Assembly: GCA_002104935.1 (NCBI GenBank)
Contig: MCGT01000004.1
Location: 310,001 to 374,000, forward strand
Direction: 5' to 3'
DNA length: 64,000 bases
Origin: Hesseltinella vesiculosa
Lineage: Eukaryota > Mucoromycota > Mucoromycetes > Mucorales > Cunninghamellaceae
Each line of letters opens with the position of its first letter. Position 1 is the first letter of the stretch. The notes below the pieces were generated by a model. The model made no database searches. It was not told where the DNA came from and worked only from the letters and a program-made list of their open reading frames with translations. Shown here in pieces: positions 58,170 to 64,000 of this stretch. A program made the translations under genes and the position numbers.

Positions 58170-61100
58170 TTATTTTTCACAATCTGCGACATTTGATTTT
58201 GGAAAAACAGGTTGGGTCCCTTCTCCTCCTTCATAAGCGACCATGTGTTTCTCAAAAGACTTGGCTTGTTGTCTTCTTACTTGCTTCCTCCAACGTGACC
58301 GTGATCAAATCCTCGGTCTCTGGTGCAGGTCGAATTGGTCAATTGTTCTTTTTTATTTTTCACCATCAACTGTGGTATTTTAATCAGGACATAGGTATAT
58401 ATTGGGTCTTCCAGTTCAACATCGACACCTTTACAAGGTTTTTTTTTTTTTTTTTGTGGGGTGGGGGGTGGGGGAGATTCACAGCATGGAGATGGGTAAA
58501 ATAAAGGTAATGGATGGTGAAAGAAAGTCAATTGAGTTTCTTTTGTCGAGACCAAGATGCACTGGCTTCGTGGATCCATGGTGTAGCAGTTGTTTTTCGT
58601 TTTCCTTTTGATTTTGCAGCTTGGATTGCGTCAACTTGGTAGGCAACTTTTGCGGCAATATTCTACCGTGCAAATAAAAGTTAGATAACATCGATCAAAA
58701 ATTTTACTAACCTTTAACTGTAAAATGTTGCGAAAAACAGTTGGGAACAGAGAGAACGTTCCCACCGAGTCAGGTAATCGACAAGAATTCAGTAAAACCA
58801 TTCTATACACGGGAGGGTGGGACAAATCCATGACATATGTCTCCATCACATAGCCCTTGACCAAGATGCCACAGATTTGACATAATCACTCAGTTTTGTC
58901 GGATTCATTGTGGCTGGTGAAGGCATGGTGGAGGTCAAAGTGTCCACACCTGCTTCTTGCGTCAGCCTTCGCAACCGTTCGTTATTTCGTTGATGGCCAG
59001 CGAGATGATGGTATTCTTTTGACGAGATTTTGCGGATCTGATGCGACTCTTGGCGGGAACCCGAGGCACCATCAGCATATACCCCATGGTCACAACCATC
59101 GACAGCAACGAACAGCTCATTCATCCCAAGATCAAGTCCCCAAAGATGGCAGCGTTCCAGATCTGCTGGATTGAGATCGTCTGTGGCCAGGAATGTAGGA
59201 GGTGGAGTCCCTTTCAACTTCTTGAAGCCGAACGAGGTAGCATAGCCGTCAATGGAGATGTTGTTCTCGAAGTGCCCACGACTAGATATATTTAAAAAAA
59301 TGGGTAGAGTGCTAAATTTACATCTCAGATTCTTGCCTTGGCCGATTTTTTTTTTGTTTCTTCTTACACGTCCACGTTTTCGACTTACTTTTTGAACTTC
59401 CCAAGATCGATAAAGGCAAACACGTTGTCAGGTTCAGGGAGGCTCGGTCGTTCAGCCGCAGACTGGGCATTGGTTTGCTCGGCAGGGGAAGGATCAGATG
59501 TTGGCTGTGCGGCGGCAACGGCTTCAGAGTGACCTTGGGCTGGAGGCGGCTGGTTGGAAGCTTGTCGTTGCCGAGCGGGCAAAAGATGATGGAGACCATA
59601 ATGGTGTAAAAGTGTCGCCATGCCATCCTTGTTAAACTTTGTATAGCGGGGCTTGTACAATGGGATGGGCAGCAAAGTAAAGACACGAGATGCAGGCTTG
59701 ATGAAGATGGTCGGTGGAGCAAATGTGCCAGCGGTCATTTGATTCTGTGCTTCTTGTACTTTGTTCAGGACAACACCCAACGTTTGGGGGCTGAAGGTGC
59801 ATGACATCCGTCATGTATCCAGCATGGCTTTGTCGTTGATGATTTTGGTGATTGCAAATGCCAGGCGGCTTTTTTTCTGGTGTCGCAATTTTTTCCATTC
59901 GGACAGCTCGGAAAGCCAGTGACGAGTCCATGGGACTGAGGCATGGTCCTGGGAGGTAGTTTGCTCTTCTTGATCACCTTCGTTCCATATTTCAATTTGG
60001 AAAGCATGGAAGCAAGCACTGGCAGGAAGAAATGAGGGTAGGTGGTGAGGGTGGTTGAAGTGATGGAGTAGCGCTCAACTTCTTGTTGATCAATTTCCAT
60101 GCGTGACATGCCTATCGTTCCAATGGATTCATTCATGTTGGTATCAACGGACATTACATCGTTGTTACTAATCGACTTGGGCGTCAGGTTCGTCTTGCAT
60201 GGCACCAGGGAGCCATGCGGCAGCCGATGATGTCGAGGCTATCGGCACTGGCGCAGCAAACCCAGCAGCCGAAGATGAAGCTTGCAAGCGGGTTGCATAC
60301 CGGCGGCGACGGTTTCGGTTTTCTTGGATTTCCCTATCTTTTTGCAGCTGGTGATCCATCTTGTCATAAGCGGGTTCGAGGAGAAGCCGAAAATCTCGGG
60401 TCACAACAGCAACTGCGTCTCTGATCCTGGTAAGAAGCGTTTCTTTGACGGACTTGAATTCGGGCCATTCAGCAACAAACTTTGGGTCGGCAGCCACTTT
60501 TTCGTACACGTAGAGCGCATATGAGTGGCATCGGCTACGGGTCACATCCTATGAAGATGAGGAAAAAGAGTGAGTGCAAGTTTCTATGCCAGCCCTTTGC
60601 CCAACCACTTACGTGCAACCTACGCTGCAGGTCGGCCTGAAGGTATGTCGTCGCAAACCCTTGGAAGTTATCTACCACATGGTTTTTCCAGGCAGTTACA
60701 TTTTCATCCGCTGTCGAGGAGAGCACAGATCCAGTGAGGCTTACAGCGGGACGACCAACTGGCGAGGACAATTTTGAACAAAATGGCTGGCGTGGCTCGG
60801 TTGATTCTTCGGTTGGTGGGTCAAACGTGGCTCGGAATGTGGTAAACGAGGCAAGCAATGCTTCTCGGAAGGAAGGTGATAGTGTTGAGGTATTTGTAAG
60901 TTTCATACCCAACAGAAGATGGTAGATCGCGTGAAAAAAGGGCTTGGTGAAGATCACAGGCGGGACAGGTTCGTTGGCGTTGATCAAGTTGGTCACAAAA
61001 TAAAGCCCAAACGCGCTGGCCTTGATGTTCATGTCAGTATTGTGCATGACGACGTTTTTGATGCCATCTACGAGCATTTTCTTAGTTGCATCATCAATGA

Positions 61101-61652
61101 CAACGTCTGCATTGTCGGAAGTTATGGAGAGCGGGTGTTTGATCAGCGACTGAAGGCCATGCTTCAAAGTGCTTGTCCTCGTGGTTCCCCACAATGCTTG
61201 ACTTGGTTATCACGCAATTTCTTGGCTTGTGACTCGGACATTTGTGACTGGAGGATTTGGAATGAGTTTTTGCAGCACGGCGGCGAGCCTCGGCGGCCTC
61301 GTGATCGCCAGCGTCACCCAAAAGCTTGGATTCACGCAGGCAGACAGGACAATCAGGTTGGTCTTTGTGGAGCTCCAGATCTCGTTGGAATTTTCTTGCG
61401 CCCTTTGCTTCTCTTTCTTTTCATCGACCAGTTGTTTTCTCTTCGTTGTCGACTTTGATTTTCCTGTACGTTGACATTTAGCAGCTAAACAAAAAAAAAT
61501 AGATGTTAAAATGAGTGAATTTATTATTTATGAAGGTCCGTACCTGGTTCATCACGATCTGATTCCTCCAGATCTTCATCTTCATTTTGATCTTCGCGCA
61601 GATCTCTTTCTGTAAACTTTTGGTCTTTAAACTGATGAACTACAAGCGTCAT
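58170..61652 (-). pseudogene. second Fanzor-like gene, decayed, different lineage from the one at 24-3817
   Basis: N-terminus MTLVVHQFKDQKFTERDLRE at 61652, then an intron. Next come AKCQRTGKSKST and, in another frame, KFQRDLELHKDQPDCPVCLR and SSSHKCPSHK (zinc-like Cys/His set). Yet another frame gives TSTLKHGLQSLIKHPLS through ASAFGLYFVTNLINANEPV and MTRSRCHSYALYVYEKV. ASRVFTLLPIPLYKPRYTKF leads to the RuvC-I-like HLWGLDLGMNELFVAVDG (about 59150) and RKISSKEYHHLAGHQRNN. After 58860 only weak pieces remain (AKVAYQVDAIQAAKSKG; RRQQAKSFEKHMVAYEGG). No RuvC-II Glu, zinc ribbon or RuvC-III Asp is found. At least two frame changes near 61375 and 61200 have no intron that explains them. It is therefore a truncated, frameshifted relic. 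RuvC-I and domain order support the Fanzor call. Confidence 0.55.
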
Positions 61653-61961
61653 GGAGTCACAGTGAGATGGGGAATAACAAAAAGAAGAAAAGAAATCGCA
61701 GCACAAAAAGGAACAAAAAAAAAAAAAAGCTTTCACCCAAACACTGAGCTTGAAATTTTTTCATATGCAACTTGGCGCCCTCTTTTTGTTAGCTGGTGAA
61801 ATTTCCTAACCCAACCACTTTTCACTACCGCGTTGCCTAGAAGGCTGTCAACACATCACATTGTTAATATCTTATGCTCTCCATCCTAAAGCGAAGTTTT
61901 ATCTCAACGACATTGTTTTTGACTGTTTGCGAAATTGTTTGGAAGCACACACGCGGAGCTT
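61653..61961. other. 5' flank of the second Fanzor-like gene
   Basis: A short stretch with an A13 run near 61717. No gene. It ends at the MITE-like element. Confidence 0.35.
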
Positions 61962-62255
61962 AAAGAACCAAAAACTGACAGCCAATCAAATGCTCTGGGT
62001 GTAGTTTAAACCTGCCTACCTAATTACACCCAAATTACACTCAAAGCTATTGATTGGCCAGCTAGTGATTTTATTCCGATTTAACTTCCAATAAAAAACA
62101 TTGTAGGTATTTTTTTGGGTAATTTCCAAAACTAACGACTTAACTACACCCCAAGCTTTTGATTGGCCAATTTTTTTCTACTTTACTCCTTGGTTTTTTT
62201 TTGTTGTTGTTAAACACCCAGAGCATTTGATTGGCTGTTAGGTTTTTGGTACTTT
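61962..62255. mobile_element. MITE-like element, 294 bp, with 45-bp imperfect terminal inverted repeats
   Basis: The left end (aaagaaccaaaaactgacag then ccaatcaaatgctctgggtg) matches the reverse complement of the right end (cacccagagcatttgattgg then ctgttaggtttttggtacttt) with few mismatches. Inside are two more copies of a related motif (acacccaaattacac...gattggcca and acaccccaagcttttgattggcca). The core acaccc-N-gattggc thus occurs four times, one of them inverted. There is no open frame. Target-site duplication is not obvious. It is most likely a non-autonomous DNA transposon; the autonomous partner is not in view. Confidence 0.65.
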
Positions 62256-62379
62256 TTGTCGTTGTTCATGTTGGGCAAAAAAGTAGAAAAGCTAGCTATT
62301 TTTGAACCACCGAAACGTGAAGCTTTGATTGATTGGCCAATTGTTTTATCACTTTTTCAAACGACTTCCTCCAACTCGC

Positions 62380-62534
62380 TCCTTCATCGGATCGTGCTGA
62401 CGATCGACCCCACTTCAACGTTCGCCATCTGCCGGTACTGTGACGAGTCCAATGAACACATAGTCTTTACCTGCCTCCCTCAAGCTGCGCGTCTGGTGAT
62501 TGGCCTGGTTACAATTCTTTGTCCCTCCCTTTGA
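62380..62534 (+). pseudogene. possible LINE reverse-transcriptase zinc-knuckle remnant
   Basis: The plus frame reads LLHRIVLTIDPTSTFAICRY then CDESNEHIVFTCLPQAARL. The CxxC-x5-EH-x4-C spacing at the end of a helical lead-in resembles the zf-RVT region at the C-terminus of non-LTR retrotransposon reverse transcriptases. No polymerase motifs are found upstream. It is a short remnant at best. Confidence 0.35.
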
Positions 62535-63101
62535 TTCCTTTCTAATGGCACTCCACTCACCCTCCTGGTCATAACCCATGCTACGCCCTGATACATCGTC
62601 TCTCTCGGCTTTTCTCGTCCTTGGATCCATTATGGTACATTTGAATGTTCGCTGGTGGCTCGTTTACGATGCGGTGCTGTTTACTGTCGCCGCTACACAG
62701 GCCAGCATTCATTCTTCGCCCCAATCGCAAAAAAAAGTTCCAAACGAAATCGCCGCAAGCGAAGGAGCAAACGCCAAAAGAAGCATCGACAGCGAGCTGT
62801 ACAAGTCCAAGTTGAAGGTGCTCTGTTGCGATCCTTTTGGCTACCGCTACTGCTCCCAGCACATGTGTTGCCTCTGGGCCTTGCCATGACTCAGTCACCG
62901 GAAGATAAATTGTTACAGGAAATCATGAACCCGGTCCATCCGTAAGTCCCATTTTTTTTATGCATGACCTTGGCGCTCGATGGCTCACTTTTTCTTTTTT
63001 TGTAGCCAAATGAAGGATAACCGGCAACCCTGCCAACTGCCGACACGCCCCTGATCTTGTTTGGAAACGGTATGGAAGACAGGATCAGCAACCTAATGAT
63101 C
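62535..63101. other. relic region, no supported gene
   Basis: Frames of about 100 codons exist on both strands (62578-62889 plus, 62581-62898 minus). One plus frame can be spliced by GTAAGT at 62942 to a short exon ending QLPTRP at 63053. None shows a domain, and the Arg/Lys run (KRNRRKRRSKRQKKHRQR) is low in complexity. I record it as unresolved. Confidence 0.3.
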
Positions 63102-63114
63102 AGGGGCAGCCTTC

Positions 63115-63155
<41 letters not shown>

Positions 63156-63167
63156 GCAGCCTTCCTA
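63102..63167. repeat. poly(A)34 between 16-bp direct repeats
   Basis: aggggcagccttccta at 63102-63117 is repeated exactly at 63152-63167, with 34 A residues between. This is the form of a target-site duplication around the poly(A) tail of a retrotransposed, almost completely 5'-truncated insertion. A tandem duplication with A-run expansion is the alternative. Confidence 0.8.
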
Positions 63168-63476
63168 GCGCATCGGACTAAACATAGTATTCCCGTCTCA
63201 TTCTTTGTCGCAGCACGGCACTTCAGTTCGGCGGAATGGAAAACAAGAGGTGAAGAAAAAGAAGGGGGGTTTTTGAAGCTCCAACGGCGGCCGCTTTCAA
63301 GAGGAATAACTGTTCCGTGATAATAACTACACAGTTATAGCCGTCGTGAATTAAGTAAAATACTTATGGCCATCAATCTTTTACTGTAGGAACAGCAAGC
63401 GGGTAGTCCGTTTTTGTGACACGGCCAAGGCGAGGCGTCGATACCCACACTGTAACCTCTATGGCTGGTTTTTATT
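63168..63476. other. 3' flank of the edge gene
   Basis: It begins with cttcctagcgcatcggact, in which tagcgcatcgg weakly resembles a pol III A box, but no full cloverleaf can be built. Otherwise nothing supported. Confidence 0.3.
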
Positions 63477-64000
63477 TCATGAAGTAGCCTTTCTGAAAGC
63501 GCCTGCAAGTCGGATATCAATCCATTCACCTGAGCCAGCAGAAAGCGTCTGGATATAATGCTGCCGGAGGGCTTCCACAGCGGATTCTTCACGTTGGATT
63601 TGGAGCAGTGGTTTCTTGTGTTTGCCCTTGATCCAGTCGTCCAATCGCCGTTGTTCGTGCTGAATATCTTGGAAGGAGGTTGATCCACGTCGATGGTCTT
63701 GGATGGACTGGGTTCGTTTAAAGGCAGCAGCTGAAGCAGGATCGTATGGCGGCAAAAGAGTGATGGAGGCATCAAGTGTGGTAGTGTCAAATAAACGACA
63801 GCTAATGTCTTGTACAGCTGGTCTTGTCCATTCTTTAGCCAAAGCTTCCTCCTTGCTTACATAGCTAGGTCCAGTTACAAAAAAAGAACGAACGGAGTGA
63901 GCGAAATGGAACCGGAGTCTGTGATTTTGGGACGTACATTTTCATTCCTTTGGTCTCTTCTTGTGATGAGGATGCCTGGGGGTGGATGGGAACGGATGAG
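63477..64000 (-). CDS. 3' part of an unrecognised gene, cut by the window edge
   Basis: The last exon (about 63866-63477) reads YVSKEEALAKEWTRPAVQDI, then SITLLPPYDPASAAAFKRTQ, RRLDDWIKGKHKKPLLQIQ and EWIDIRLAGAFRKATS, ending at 63477. An upstream exon with PIHPQASSSQEETKGMK joins through an intron (donor about 63940, acceptor GACCTAG about 63867) in frame. The protein continues beyond 64000. It looks like a real, soluble, helical protein with good codon flow. I do not recognise the family. Confidence 0.55.

Noticed and set aside
62655..63055. Spliced plus-strand reading ending EIMNPVHP/QMKDNRQPCQ
   Set aside because: A GTAAGT donor and TTTGTAG acceptor are present, but there is no recognisable domain, a strong Arg/Lys bias, and competing frames on the other strand.
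63152..63210. tRNA or tRNA-derived SINE head (cctagcgcatcgg)
   Set aside because: The A-box resemblance is partial, no B box at the right distance, and no cloverleaf can be formed.
1..64000. CRISPR arrays, rRNA genes, bacterial operons
   Set aside because: No regularly spaced repeats, no rRNA-like stretches, and all genes are spliced eukaryotic genes.

Overview
The window is nuclear DNA from a fungus with compact, intron-rich genes. Introns are mostly 40-100 nt, usually GTAAG/GTATG...AG, and many carry long poly(T) or poly(A) runs. All signature genes are eukaryotic and fungal: ATG11, CLA4-type PAK kinase, LAM1/SIP3-type sterol transporter, mitochondrial OTC, cardiolipin synthase, SMC4, and a DUF3759 (CipC-like) protein. 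Gene style and the presence of large Fanzor-like genes suggest an early-diverging lineage, most likely Mucoromycota/Mucorales. That placement is inference, not proof.

Layout. 1-6.7 kb is accessory. It holds a large minus-strand Fanzor-like (eukaryotic TnpB-like) nuclease gene with a readable RuvC-type D/E/D set and a zinc ribbon but one reading-frame break, a small two-exon gene, a 553-bp fold-back inverted repeat, and a decayed fragment of the same Fanzor N-terminus. 6.7-10.8 kb holds cardiolipin synthase, a KEEAP/KEEPV-repeat protein with a frame break in its repeat array, and a GPI-anchored secreted protein. 11.4-16.8 kb is ATG11, with about twenty exons. 18.2-20.7 kb holds KIN17 and an alpha/beta hydrolase, convergent. 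21.4-24.8 kb holds a 106-residue coiled-coil-like protein, relic sequence, and ornithine carbamoyltransferase. 25.8-34.4 kb is dense: AP-1 sigma, a TAF14-like YEATS protein, COP9 subunit 1, an ATG38/NRBF2-like MIT protein and a SAM methyltransferase. 35.4-56.7 kb holds SMC4, an NCBP3-like protein, CLA4, a tandem AAA ATPase (AFG2B/SPATA5L1-like), a Crz1-like zinc-finger factor, LAM1/SIP3, glutaredoxin and DUF3759. From 56.7 kb to the end the DNA is accessory again: a second, heavily decayed Fanzor-like gene of a different lineage, a 294-bp MITE-like element, a possible LINE zinc-knuckle remnant, a poly(A)34 tract between 16-bp direct repeats, and the 3' part of an unrecognised gene at the right edge.

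There is no single pathway cluster. Two autophagy genes (ATG11 and the ATG38-like gene) lie about 13 kb apart. Glutaredoxin and DUF3759 share a divergent promoter, as do the TAF14-like gene and CSN1. The most interesting system is the Fanzor family: three loci of two lineages at both ends of the window, in different states of decay. Exon joins were deduced by eye from reading frames and splice motifs.
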